NCBI GenBank assembly: GCA_036004405.1
Contig: DASYRM010000195.1
Span: 34,528-98,527, forward strand
Direction of reading: 5' to 3'
From: DASYRM01 sp036004405
Lineage (GTDB): Bacteria > Acidobacteriota > Vicinamibacteria > Vicinamibacterales > UBA2999
DNA: 64,000 nt
Positions 35,018 to 42,240 of this stretch are shown here, one piece after another. Under the pieces are notes generated by a model that had not been told where the DNA came from, made no database searches, and saw nothing but the letters and a program-made list of their open reading frames with translations. Numbering within the stretch: the stretch's first letter is position 1; each line of letters starts with the position of its first letter. Made by a program: the position numbers and the translations under genes.

Positions 35018-35622
35018 AGCAGCCCCTTCGTGCTCGGCAGCATCTTCGCGAGACGGGTGTCCCTGGCGCACGCCACGCGGAGCGCGCGCGCGAAAGCCTT
35101 GAACACCGCCTCGACGTGGTGGTGGCTCGAGCGGCCGTAGAGCACCTTGGCGTGCACGTTGGCGCGCGCGCCGATGGCGAAGCCGTCGAAGAAGTCGTGC
35201 ACGAGCTCCGACTGCAGATCGCCGACCATCCGCACTTTCACCTTGAGGTCCACCTTGGCGTGCGGACGTCCGCCGAGGTCGATGGCGACGACGGCAAGCG
35301 TTTCGTCCATCGGCATCACGAAGTAGCCGGCGCGGTTGATGCCCTTGCGGTCGCCGAGCGCCTTCAGCACCGTTTCGCCGAGCACGATGCCGACGTCCTC
35401 CACGGTGTGGTGCTGATCGACGTCCAGGTCGCCCTTCGCCTTCAGCGTCAGGTCGAAGCCGCCGTGGCGCGTGAACAGCTCGAGCATGTGGTCGAAGAAG
35501 CGGATGCCGGTGGAGACGTCGTAGCGGCCCTGGCCGTCGATGGTCAGACGGCCGCGGATGTCGGTCTCCTTCGTGCGACGGTCGAACGCCGCCCCTCGCG
35601 CCTTCGCTGGTGAGCCCTTCAT
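35014..35622 (-). CDS. hisB: Imidazoleglycerol-phosphate dehydratase
   Basis: A 202-residue monofunctional IGP dehydratase (no phosphatase domain). The two half-repeats carry metal-binding His clusters: FFDHMLELFTRHGGF and VDQHHTVEDVGIVLGE, then FFDGFAIGARANVHAK and GRSSHHHVEAVFKAFARAL. The N-terminal 14 residues before DRRTKETDIRG are a short extension. ATG 35622 overlaps the hisD stop. The histidinol-phosphatase step must be encoded elsewhere. Confidence 0.96.
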   Translation of the reverse strand: MKGSPAKARGAAFDRRTKETDIRGRLTIDGQGRYDVSTGIRFFDHMLELFTRHGGFDLTLKAKGDLDVDQHHTVEDVGIVLGETVLKALGDRKGINRAGYFVMPMDETLAVVAIDLGGRPHAKVDLKVKVRMVGDLQSELVHDFFDGFAIGARANVHAKVLYGRSSHHHVEAVFKAFARALRVACARDTRLAKMLPSTKGLL

Positions 35623-36875
35623 CGCCGTGTGCCCGCCTTTCGCAGCCGTGTGGCCACCGATTCCGCGTGAGCCCCGAGCCCCTCGGCGCGCGCCAGCGTC
35701 ACGACGCTCGGGCCGATCCGCGCCAGGCCTGCCTTCGTCACGCGCTGGACGGTGATCTGCTTGACGAAGTCGGCCGCCGAGAGCCCGCCCCGTACGCGGG
35801 CGGTACCGGCCGTGGGCAGCACGTGGTTCGAGCCGATGGCGTAGTCGCCGGCCACCTGCGCCGACCACGGCCCGACGAAGAGCGACCCGGCGCTGCGCAC
35901 GCGCGCCGCCACCCGGTCGTCGTCCACCACGAGGTGCTCGGCGGCGCCCTCGTTGGCGAGGTCGATCGCCTCCTGCAGCGAGCTCGTCACGATGATGCCG
36001 CCGTGGGCCTTGATCGACGCGCGGGCCGGGCCCTCCTCGGGCATGCGCACGGCCACCTGCCGCGCCACGCGCTCGGCCAGCGCCCGGTTCGGCGTGATCA
36101 GCACCGCTCGCGCATCCGGGTCGTGTTCGGCCTGGGCGATGAGGTCCGCGGCAATCCAGTCGGCCGACCCCTTGGCCGCGACGATGACGATCTCGGTGGG
36201 TCCGGCGTAGAAGTCGATGCCGCAATCCGACGCGACGAGCGCCTTGGCAGATGCCACGTAGCGGTTGCCCGGCCCGACGATCTTGTCGACGCGCGGCACC
36301 GTGGCGGTGCCGTAGGCGAGCGCCGCCACCGCGTGCGCGCCGCCCAGCCGGAACAGGCGCGACACGCCCGCTTCGAGCGCCGCCGCCATCACCACCGGCT
36401 CGGGCCGCGGGCACACGGCGACGACGTCCTTCACCCCGGCGACGCTGGCCGGGATGGCCGTCATCAGGAGCGACGAGGGCAGGGGATAGCGGCCGCCCGG
36501 CACGTAGCAGCCGACGCGGTCCAGCGGTACGACGCGCGACTCGACGGTGACGCCGGGCGCCACGCGCGCGCGCCACCCTTTCGGCACCTGCCGCTTCGCC
36601 ACCGCGCGGATGTTGCGGGCGGCGTCCCGAATCGCGGTGCGCACCTCGCGCGGCACCGTGGCCGCGGCGCGCCGCAGCTCGTCGAGCGGTATCTCGATCG
36701 GCCCGTCGAGGCCGTCGAACTTGCGCGCGTAGCGCAACAGCGCGGCGTCGCCCCTTCGTCGGACGTCGCTCACGATCGCGGCCACGCGGCGATCGGTGGC
36801 CGCGTCGCGCACGCGCTCCGGCGCCAGCAGTTCCCGCACCGCGCGCCGGTTACTCGATTCGACCACTCTGAGCAT
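35619..36875 (-). CDS. hisD: Histidinol dehydrogenase
   Basis: A 418-residue zinc enzyme oxidising L-histidinol to histidine in two NAD-dependent steps. The stretch VGCYVPGGRYPLPSSLLMTAIPA is the family signature, with VDKIVGPGNRYVASAKALV and IDFYAGPTEIVIVA in the nucleotide region. GSLFVGPWSAQVAGDYAIGSNHVLPT holds the zinc and substrate His. It starts six bases after the hisG stop on the minus strand. Confidence 0.97.
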   Translation of the reverse strand: MLRVVESSNRRAVRELLAPERVRDAATDRRVAAIVSDVRRRGDAALLRYARKFDGLDGPIEIPLDELRRAAATVPREVRTAIRDAARNIRAVAKRQVPKGWRARVAPGVTVESRVVPLDRVGCYVPGGRYPLPSSLLMTAIPASVAGVKDVVAVCPRPEPVVMAAALEAGVSRLFRLGGAHAVAALAYGTATVPRVDKIVGPGNRYVASAKALVASDCGIDFYAGPTEIVIVAAKGSADWIAADLIAQAEHDPDARAVLITPNRALAERVARQVAVRMPEEGPARASIKAHGGIIVTSSLQEAIDLANEGAAEHLVVDDDRVAARVRSAGSLFVGPWSAQVAGDYAIGSNHVLPTAGTARVRGGLSAADFVKQITVQRVTKAGLARIGPSVVTLARAEGLGAHAESVATRLRKAGTRR

Positions 36876-36881
36876 CGCGCG

Positions 36882-37769
36882 CTACACCACGATCTTGTTG
36901 AGCGGGTACTCGACGATGCCCTGCCCGCCGGCCGCCTTCACCCTGGGAATCAGGTCGCGGACGGTCCGCTCTTCGATGATGGTGTTGACGGCGACCCACT
37001 CGTCGTCGCTCAGCGAAGAGATGGTCGGCCGCTGCAACGCCGGCAACAGCGCCAGGACCTTGTCGAGATCGGCCTTGCGTACGTTGAGCATGATGCCGAC
37101 CTTGCCCTGCGCCTCGATGGCCGCCTTGAGCAGGAGCGCGATGTTGTCCAGCTTCTGCTTCTTCCACGGGTCGCCGAGCGCGGTCTTGTTGGCGATGAGC
37201 TGCGTGTTCGATTCCATCAGCGTGTCGATGATGCGCAGACGGTTCGCGCGCAGCGACGAGCCGGTTTCGGTGACCTCGACGATCGCGTCGGCGAGCATGG
37301 GTGGTTTCACCTCGGTGGCGCCCCAGGAAAACTCCACCTTCACATTGACGCCGTGTCGGGTGAAATACGCCTTGGTCGCGCGCACCAGTTCGGTCGCAAT
37401 GGTCTTCCCTTCGCAGTCCTTCGGCGAGCGGATGTCGGAGTCTTCCGGCGCCGCCAGCACCCATCGCACCTTGCCGAAACTCTGCTTCGCGTAGATCAGG
37501 TCGGCGATCGGCTCGATCACGCCGGTGACGCCGTCGCCGGCCTCGTGCTCGGCAATCCAGTCGAGGCCGGTCAAACCGGCGTCGAGCATCCCGGTCGACA
37601 CGTAGCGCGCCATCTCCTGGGCGCGAATCAGCATGCACTCGATCTCGGGATCGTCGATCGACGGGAAGTACGAGCGCGTGTTGACGTAGATGTTGAAGCC
37701 CGCCCGCGCGAAGAGCTGAATCGTCGCGTCCTGCAGCGAGCCCTTGGGCAGTCCGAGCTTGAGTTTCAT
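36882..37769 (-). CDS. hisG: ATP phosphoribosyltransferase, long form
   Basis: A 295-residue HisG of the long type. It joins ATP and PRPP to begin histidine synthesis. LKLGLPKGSLQDATIQLF is the N-terminal motif. The PRPP region has ADAIVEVTETGSSLRANRL, and the last 75 or so residues form the ACT-like regulatory domain (GIMLNVRKADLDKVLALLPAL...EYPLNKIVV) that binds histidine for feedback inhibition. Long HisG does not need HisZ. Control is therefore double: feedback here and attenuation upstream of hisI. The start overlaps the hisI stop. Confidence 0.97.
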   Translation of the reverse strand: MKLKLGLPKGSLQDATIQLFARAGFNIYVNTRSYFPSIDDPEIECMLIRAQEMARYVSTGMLDAGLTGLDWIAEHEAGDGVTGVIEPIADLIYAKQSFGKVRWVLAAPEDSDIRSPKDCEGKTIATELVRATKAYFTRHGVNVKVEFSWGATEVKPPMLADAIVEVTETGSSLRANRLRIIDTLMESNTQLIANKTALGDPWKKQKLDNIALLLKAAIEAQGKVGIMLNVRKADLDKVLALLPALQRPTISSLSDDEWVAVNTIIEERTVRDLIPRVKAAGGQGIVEYPLNKIVV

Positions 37770-38092
37770 GGAATCGTGATCCCTTCAGGCCGCACGAAGA
37801 AGCAGGTGCGTTCGCCGGTGTGACACACCTTGGCGTCGCCGAGCGGCTCGGCCTTCACGAGCACGGTGTCCTCGTCGCAGTCGATGAGGATGTCGCGCAC
37901 CGCCAGCCTGTTGCCCGACGTCTCACCCTTGGTCCACAGCTTGTTGCGGGTGCGGCTGAAGAAGGTGACGTAGCCGGTGCGCAGCGTGATGTCCCAGGCT
38001 TCGGGATTCATGAAGCCGACCATCAGCACGTCGCCGTTCTTGTGGTCCTGCACCACCGCGGGAATCAGTCCGTCCAGTTTTGAGAAGTCCAT
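37766..38092 (-). CDS. hisI: Phosphoribosyl-AMP cyclohydrolase
   Basis: A 108-residue PRA-CH enzyme without a fused HisE domain. MVGFMNPEAWDITLRTGYVTFFSRTRNKLWTKGETSGN is the core motif, and CDEDTVLVKAEPLGDAKVCHTGERTCFF holds the zinc cysteines. ATG 38092 gives MDFSKLDG; frame upstream of it runs into the attenuator. It is the first structural gene after the leader. HisE, HisC and the phosphatase are not in the window. Confidence 0.95.
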   Translation of the reverse strand: MDFSKLDGLIPAVVQDHKNGDVLMVGFMNPEAWDITLRTGYVTFFSRTRNKLWTKGETSGNRLAVRDILIDCDEDTVLVKAEPLGDAKVCHTGERTCFFVRPEGITIP

Positions 38093-38123
38093 AGTCGTCT
38101 CGAAGGTCCTACAGCCGTACAAC

Positions 38124-38152
38124 AAAAAACCCCGCCTCAAGTTCGGCGGGGC
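38124..38152 (-). terminator. Attenuator terminator of the his operon
   Basis: On the minus strand: CCCCGCC, an 8-base loop GAACTTGA, GGCGGGG, then six T residues. It lies 47 bases after the leader stop and about 30 bases before the hisI start: a textbook intrinsic terminator inside a leader. Confidence 0.92.
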
Positions 38153-38227
38153 TGCTGATGTTCACGTGGTCGAGGGTGGCTCTATTCCTTCAAAAGCCTC
38201 AGTCCCTAGACGCGCGCAGTCCCGCCG
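38144..38227 (-). promoter_or_regulatory. Histidine attenuator: antiterminator pairing
   Basis: The leader segment CGGCGGGACTG (38227 to 38217, just after the His codons) is complementary at 10 of 11 positions to CAGCCCCGCCG (38154 to 38144), the 5' arm of the terminator. The two structures exclude each other. A GCGCGC inside the His-codon run (38261-38256) can also pair with GCGCGC at 38216-38211, a candidate pause or protector helix. A ribosome stalled on His codons would block that helix and free the antiterminator. Confidence 0.85.
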
Positions 38228-38279
38228 TCCGGCTCCGGTGGCCGTGATGGTGGTGGCGCGCATGATGCAGAGCAAACAT
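38199..38279 (-). CDS. hisL: Histidine-operon leader peptide
   Basis: A 26-codon frame, ATG to TGA, beginning MFAL and containing His at positions 5, 6, 9, 10, 11, 12 and 14: seven His in ten residues. The rest is Arg-rich (RSRTAGLRASRD). The start has a weak GGGA about 6 bases upstream. The frame ends 47 bases before an intrinsic terminator and 107 bases before hisI. The arrangement is that of the enterobacterial HisL leader; its job is to sense charged tRNA-His through ribosome stalling, not to make a stable peptide. Confidence 0.92.
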   Translation of the reverse strand: MFALHHARHHHHGHRSRTAGLRASRD

Positions 38280-38292
38280 CGGAATCCCAAGC

Positions 38293-38350
38293 GTAGCCGA
38301 AAGCCCGTCCTGAGGGCAAGCGGGCGGGCGGCCTCAAGGCCTGCGGCTAC
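38293..38350. repeat. GTAG/CTAC palindrome upstream of the his leader
   Basis: A 58-base element with ends GTAGCCG and CGGCTAC. The inner arms (GCCCGTCCTGAGGGC and GGCCTCAAGGCC) each fold back, as in the other members. The minus-strand GTAG is the stop codon of the RidA gene. It starts 14 bases upstream of the leader ATG, so it may contain or displace the operon's promoter, or separate the his operon from RidA. Confidence 0.8.
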
Positions 38351-38736
38351 GAGCCAACGTAGGCGTCGGCCTCGATCTCCACCAGCATGGCCGGATCGAT
38401 GAGGCGGGTCACTTCCACCATGGCCGCGGCCGGGCGCACCTGACCGAAGAACTCGCCGTGGGCGCGGCCGATCTCTTCCCAGCGGGAGATGTCGGTGACG
38501 AACATCCGCGTGCGCACTACATCGGTCATCGCCGCGCCGGCCTGCTGCAGCGCGCGCTCGATGTTGCGCAGCGTCTGCACCGTCTGCGCATAGGCGTCGC
38601 CGGGCCCGACCACCTGCCCCGAGGCGTCGGTCGCCGTGGTGCCCGCCACATGGACGTAGGGACCCACCCGCACCGCGCGCGAGTAGCCGACGATCGGTTC
38701 CCAGGGGCCCCCGCTGGAAAAATTCTTTCGAGACAT
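38347..38736 (-). CDS. RidA (YjgF/YER057c) family protein
   Basis: A 129-residue RidA-type trimeric protein. YSRAVRVGPYVHVAGTTATD, QTVQTLRNIERALQQAGAAMTDVVRTRMFVTDI and AAAMVEVTRLIDPAMLVEIEADAYV are the family blocks. The Arg in VVRTRMFVTD corresponds to the residue that binds the imine substrate. Proteins of this family hydrolyse reactive enamines/imines formed by PLP enzymes; some members have other roles. It is upstream of the his operon on the same strand. Its TAG stop is provided by a palindromic repeat. Confidence 0.88.
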   Translation of the reverse strand: MSRKNFSSGGPWEPIVGYSRAVRVGPYVHVAGTTATDASGQVVGPGDAYAQTVQTLRNIERALQQAGAAMTDVVRTRMFVTDISRWEEIGRAHGEFFGQVRPAAAMVEVTRLIDPAMLVEIEADAYVGS

Positions 38737-38763
38737 GCGCTGATTGTGGCACGCTGGGCGGCG

Positions 38764-39264
38764 ATGTCTTTCCGCCTTCTTGCCGTCTTGTGTGTGGCCG
38801 CGAGCGTCGCGGCCGGCTGCCGCATGGCTGATGGTCCGATGCCGATGCCGAGCAGCGAAGATCTCAATCGCCTCGACGATCTCCGCCGCGACGTCGGCAA
38901 CGTGGTTGCCGGGCACGCCGAGGCGAAGCAGGACTTTACCGACGATCTCCTGGTGTTCGTCACGCCCGGCACCAAGCCCGAGGCTCCCGCGGCCATCAGC
39001 GAGCTGGCGCGCCTCGTGGCCGACGCCGCTCAATCGGCGCAGCTCAAAGAGGCGGCGCTGCCGCCGCTGTTGAAGCAGGTGTGGACGGCGGTGGCCGCGC
39101 GCGAGCTGAGCGAGAAGCAGGTGACGGCGCTGCAGGCCGACGTCAAGACGACGCTCACCGGCCTTGGTGTGGCGGAGCCCGCCGCGCAGTCCGTTTCGAA
39201 TCAGATCGGGACGGTGCAAAAGGCGGTCACGGACCGGGCGCGCCACTGGTACGAAGTGTTTTGA
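38764..39264 (+). CDS. Putative lipoprotein of unknown function
   Basis: A 166-residue protein with a lipoprotein signal (MSFRLLAVLCVAASVAAGC, Cys19). The mature part is helical: DLNRLDDLRRDVGNVVAGHAEAKQDF, then ELARLVADAAQSAQL and VTALQADVKTTLTGLGV. It has no enzyme motif and no known family. It is divergent from RidA, with 27 bases between the two start codons. Confidence 0.6.
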   Translation: MSFRLLAVLCVAASVAAGCRMADGPMPMPSSEDLNRLDDLRRDVGNVVAGHAEAKQDFTDDLLVFVTPGTKPEAPAAISELARLVADAAQSAQLKEAALPPLLKQVWTAVAARELSEKQVTALQADVKTTLTGLGVAEPAAQSVSNQIGTVQKAVTDRARHWYEVF

Positions 39265-39364
39265 TACTTGGAGACGCGCTCCCGAGCCACGCGAAGTACC
39301 ACCAGTATTAACAGACTGGTTCTGCGAGTCCATTCGCCGCTAGATTGCCGTCGGGGGTGGCTCG

Positions 39365-40234
39365 ATGACCGACGGCTACATCACGACGGATGACGGTGTC
39401 CGGCTCTACTTCGAACGCATCGGCGCGAGCGATCGCCTGCTGCTGGTTCCCAACGGCGCACCAATTCTCGATCAGCTCCAGCCGCTCGCGGCGACGCGGA
39501 CGATCGTCGCGTTCGACCCGCGCAACCGCGGCCGATCCGACCGTGTCACCGACCAGGCGCCCCTGGCGCGCGCGCTCGACATCGAGGTCGAAGACATCGA
39601 TGCCGTTCGCCGCTCCGTCGGTGCCGCGGAGGTGGACCTGCTCGGCCACGGTTACGTGGGGCTTCTGGCGATCCTCTATGCGATACGATTCCCGGCGCAC
39701 GTGGGGCGGGTGATTCAGATCGGCCCCGCCGGTCCCGACGGCGGCGCCACCTATCCGCTCGAGCGCGCCGACGACATCGCCGTGCGGCAAGACGTCCTCG
39801 AACGCCTCGCGGGCTTTGCCGCCCAGGCGCCGGCCGACGACGAGGAGCGCTGCCACCGGTTGTGGGATGTCCTGCGACCCCTCTACGTCGTCGATCCAGC
39901 GGACGCGTCCAAGCTCGATTCCTTCGACCGCTGCTCGCTCGAGACCGAGCGCCACGCCTACGAGGTCGTCACGGCGCGACTCATGCCGGCGCTGCAGTCG
40001 TGCACGCTCCACGACGCCGATCTCGCCGCGGTCCGGTGTCCTGTGCTGACCATTCACGGCCGCCGTGACCGCAGCGCGCCGTACGCCGCGGGGTGCGAGT
40101 GGGTACGGCTGCTGCCGAACGCGCGGCTCGTCACGGTCGAGAACGCCGGCCACATGCCGTGGATCGAGTCGCCCGCCGAGGTGCTCGGCGCGATCGAGAC
40201 CTTCCTCACGAGCCCAGAGCCAGCTAAAGCCTAG
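39365..40234 (+). CDS. Alpha/beta hydrolase-like protein lacking the nucleophilic serine
   Basis: A 289-residue alpha/beta hydrolase. The nucleophile elbow reads DLLGHGYVGLLAILYA: Gly96 (codon GGT at 39650) takes the place of Ser in GHSxGG. The rest of the triad is kept: Asp235 in HGRRDRSAPY and His263 in ENAGHMPWIE. FDPRNRGRSDR is the usual strand 4 loop. It is therefore either catalytically dead (a binding or sensory protein) or uses another mechanism. The stop overlaps that of the convergent PLP decarboxylase inside a short AGCCCAGAGCC repeat. Confidence 0.82.
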   Translation: MTDGYITTDDGVRLYFERIGASDRLLLVPNGAPILDQLQPLAATRTIVAFDPRNRGRSDRVTDQAPLARALDIEVEDIDAVRRSVGAAEVDLLGHGYVGLLAILYAIRFPAHVGRVIQIGPAGPDGGATYPLERADDIAVRQDVLERLAGFAAQAPADDEERCHRLWDVLRPLYVVDPADASKLDSFDRCSLETERHAYEVVTARLMPALQSCTLHDADLAAVRCPVLTIHGRRDRSAPYAAGCEWVRLLPNARLVTVENAGHMPWIESPAEVLGAIETFLTSPEPAKA

Positions 40235-40247
40235 AGCCCAGAGCCGA
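40211..40247. repeat. AGCCCAGAGCC repeat at two convergent gene ends
   Basis: AGCCCAGAGCC occurs twice, separated by AGCTAAAGCCTAG. Both stop codons lie in the middle (11-base tail-to-tail overlap), so the repeat encodes the last residues of the hydrolase and of the decarboxylase. Confidence 0.7.
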
Positions 40248-41651
40248 CTCGTCTCGCAACAGCTCCCACGCCCGCGCAACGTGCTTTTCACTCGTGCGGT
40301 AGTGACCAATTGCGAGACGAATCACAAACCGCCCGTCGAGCCGCGTGTGCGACAGGTAGACCTCGCCGCTCGCGTTCACGCGCTCCATCAGCCGCTCGTT
40401 GAGCGCGTCCGCGGCGGCGGGCGGCTGGCCGGACTCGCCGCGCAGCCGGAAGCACACGACGCTGAAGGGCACCGGCGCCACGCGCTCGAATCGTGGGTCG
40501 GCGTCGATCCACGACGCGAACAGGCGCGCCAGCCGCAGATGCTCGCGGTAGACGGCGCGCAGCCCCTCGGCGCCGAAGTCGCGCATCACCATCCACAGCT
40601 TCAGCGAGCGGAAGCGCCGTCCGAGCTGGATGCCGGTGTCCATCAGGTTGCGCACGCCGGCGTCGCCCTCCGCTGTCTTGAGGAAGTCGGGCACCAGCGA
40701 GAACGCCGCCCGCAGCACGTTCATCTGCCGGCAGAACAGCACGCTGAGGTCCATCGGCGTGAAGAGCCACTTGTGCGGGTTGAGGACGATCGAGTCGGCG
40801 TGCTCCCAGCCGTCGTAGAGCAGCCGCAGCTCGGGCACCATGGCCGCCACCCCGGCGTAGGCGGCGTCCACGTGCAGCCAGACGCCGCGGGCGGCGCACA
40901 CGCCGGCGATCGCCGCCACCGGATCGACGCTGGTCGTCGAGGTCGTGCCGATCGTGGCGATCACGGCCATCGGTCGCACGCCGCGCGCGAGGTCTTCATC
41001 GATGGCGGCGGCGAGGGCCGCGGGCCGCAGGCGGAACTCCGCATCGGCCGGGATCTTTCGCAGCGCGTCGAGCCCGACCCCGAGCGTCATCACGGCCTTG
41101 TCCACCGACGAGTGGGCGTGCTCGGACGCGTAGATACGCAGCGGCGCGTCCGCGCCCGCCAGCCCGTGCGCCCGCACGCCGGGCACGGCGCGTTCCCGCG
41201 CCGCCGCCAGCGCGTGCAGCGTGGAAACGGATGCGGTGTCGTAGATGACGCCTTCGAACGGCGCGGGCAGCCCCACGAGCTGGCGCAGCCAGCCGAGCGT
41301 CGTCTCTTCGAGCTCGGTGGACGCGGGCGACGTCTTCCACAGCATCGCCTGCTGGTTGAGCACGCTCGCCAGCATCTCGCCGAGCACGCCGGGGGGGCTC
41401 GCCGAACTGGCGAAGTAGGCGAGGAAGCCGGGATGGTTCCAGTGCGTGAGCGCGGGCACGAGGACGCGTTCGAAGTCCGCGAACACCTGCTCGAACGCTT
41501 CGCCGTGCTCGGGTGCCTGTTGGGGCAGCGCCGACCGCACGTCGCCGGGGGACACCCGCGGCACGACGGGATAGCGTTCGACCTGCTCGATGTACGTGGC
41601 GATCCAGTCCACCAGCGCGTGCGCGTGGCGCCTGAACTCGACCGGATCCAT
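40224..41651 (-). CDS. PLP-dependent amino acid decarboxylase (group II, AADC-like)
   Basis: A 475-residue group II decarboxylase. WNHPGFLAYFASSASPPGVLGEM is the N-terminal signature of aromatic amino acid decarboxylases. VIYDTASVSTLHALAAARER, ASEHAHSSVDKA and HVDAAYAGVAAMVPE (PLP-binding Asp) follow. The PLP Lys lies in SIVLNPHKWLFTPMDLSVLF. It probably makes an amine such as tryptamine, phenylethylamine or tyramine in the cytoplasm. It is followed upstream on the same strand, 3 bases away, by a secreted phosphatase gene; a functional link is not obvious. Confidence 0.92.
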   Translation of the reverse strand: MDPVEFRRHAHALVDWIATYIEQVERYPVVPRVSPGDVRSALPQQAPEHGEAFEQVFADFERVLVPALTHWNHPGFLAYFASSASPPGVLGEMLASVLNQQAMLWKTSPASTELEETTLGWLRQLVGLPAPFEGVIYDTASVSTLHALAAARERAVPGVRAHGLAGADAPLRIYASEHAHSSVDKAVMTLGVGLDALRKIPADAEFRLRPAALAAAIDEDLARGVRPMAVIATIGTTSTTSVDPVAAIAGVCAARGVWLHVDAAYAGVAAMVPELRLLYDGWEHADSIVLNPHKWLFTPMDLSVLFCRQMNVLRAAFSLVPDFLKTAEGDAGVRNLMDTGIQLGRRFRSLKLWMVMRDFGAEGLRAVYREHLRLARLFASWIDADPRFERVAPVPFSVVCFRLRGESGQPPAAADALNERLMERVNASGEVYLSHTRLDGRFVIRLAIGHYRTSEKHVARAWELLRDESALGSRL

Positions 41652-41654
41652 GCG

Positions 41655-42182
41655 CTACTTGTGCGTGTTGATGTAGTCGGTCACGAACGCGATCATCGCC
41701 GGCTCGCGCAGGCCGATGGCTTCGGCCTCGGTCCGTGCCTGGTCGATCGGCCAGTGATCCTGCAGCACGCGCTTGATCATCCACATGCCGCCCACGCGGT
41801 TGGCCGAGCCGCAGTGGATGAACACCGGCTGATTGCTCTTGTCGGCCACGGTGGCGAGGAACTTGGTGACCACGGCGGCGTCAGGCGTCGCGGTGTTGAA
41901 CGGCAAGTGAAAGTACTTCAGGCCGGCGCTCTGCGCCGCGGCACGCCCGGCCTCCACGTCGGCGCCCTGCTCGGTGGGCATCCGCAGGTTCACCACCGAC
42001 ACGTAGCCCTCGGCCTTGAGCGCCGTCATCGCCGACGCGTCGGTGGCGCCGGCGCACCCCACGGTCGCGTCCACTTTCGAGTAGTTGCGGACGCCCGCCA
42101 GCTCCGCTTTGCGGACCTGGGCGAGCGCGGAAGTGGCGATCGCCACCGAGAGAGCCAGAGACAAGCATGCGCGCAGGATCAT
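41655..42182 (-). CDS. Secreted tyrosine/dual-specificity phosphatase-like protein
   Basis: A 175-residue exported protein with signal peptide MILRACLSLALSVAIATSALAQ. The phosphatase loop is VFIHCGSANRVGGMWM, a complete HCx5R motif, and VSVVNLRMPTEQG is typical of the DUF442/BLH-type cysteine phosphatases. The general acid region has FNTATPD. It would act in the periplasm, where phosphotyrosine substrates are not expected, so a phosphosugar, lipid or sulfur-compound substrate is possible. It lies 3 bases upstream of the decarboxylase start on the same strand. Confidence 0.85.
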   Translation of the reverse strand: MILRACLSLALSVAIATSALAQVRKAELAGVRNYSKVDATVGCAGATDASAMTALKAEGYVSVVNLRMPTEQGADVEAGRAAAQSAGLKYFHLPFNTATPDAAVVTKFLATVADKSNQPVFIHCGSANRVGGMWMIKRVLQDHWPIDQARTEAEAIGLREPAMIAFVTDYINTHK

Positions 42183-42211
42183 GATGCGCCTCCTGCGCGC
42201 ATTGTACTGTC

Positions 42212-42240
42212 GCAGGGGCCGCCTTCAGGCGGCCACGTAA
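42212..42240. repeat. Half palindrome of the CCTTCAGG type
   Basis: GCAGGG then the perfect stem GGCCGCC-TTCA-GGCGGCC, the same core as the left arm of the 5538 element. The end is GCAG, not GTAG. It lies between two genes on the minus strand. Confidence 0.75.

Noticed and set aside
32986..38092. Possible missing or broken his genes inside the operon
   Set aside because: All seven genes are intact. hisC, hisE and the histidinol-phosphatase gene are simply not here, which is common in split his pathways.
38093..38300. T-box riboswitch upstream of hisI
   Set aside because: No T-box motif or stem I-like structure was recognised, and the His-codon leader with mutually exclusive helices already explains control.
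38162..38752. A frame through the his leader region containing MRATTITATGAG, like a thr-operon leader
   Set aside because: The frame is one off from the His-rich leader, has no stop at the right place before the terminator, and lies upstream of his genes, not thr genes. The His-codon frame with its own start and stop fits far better.
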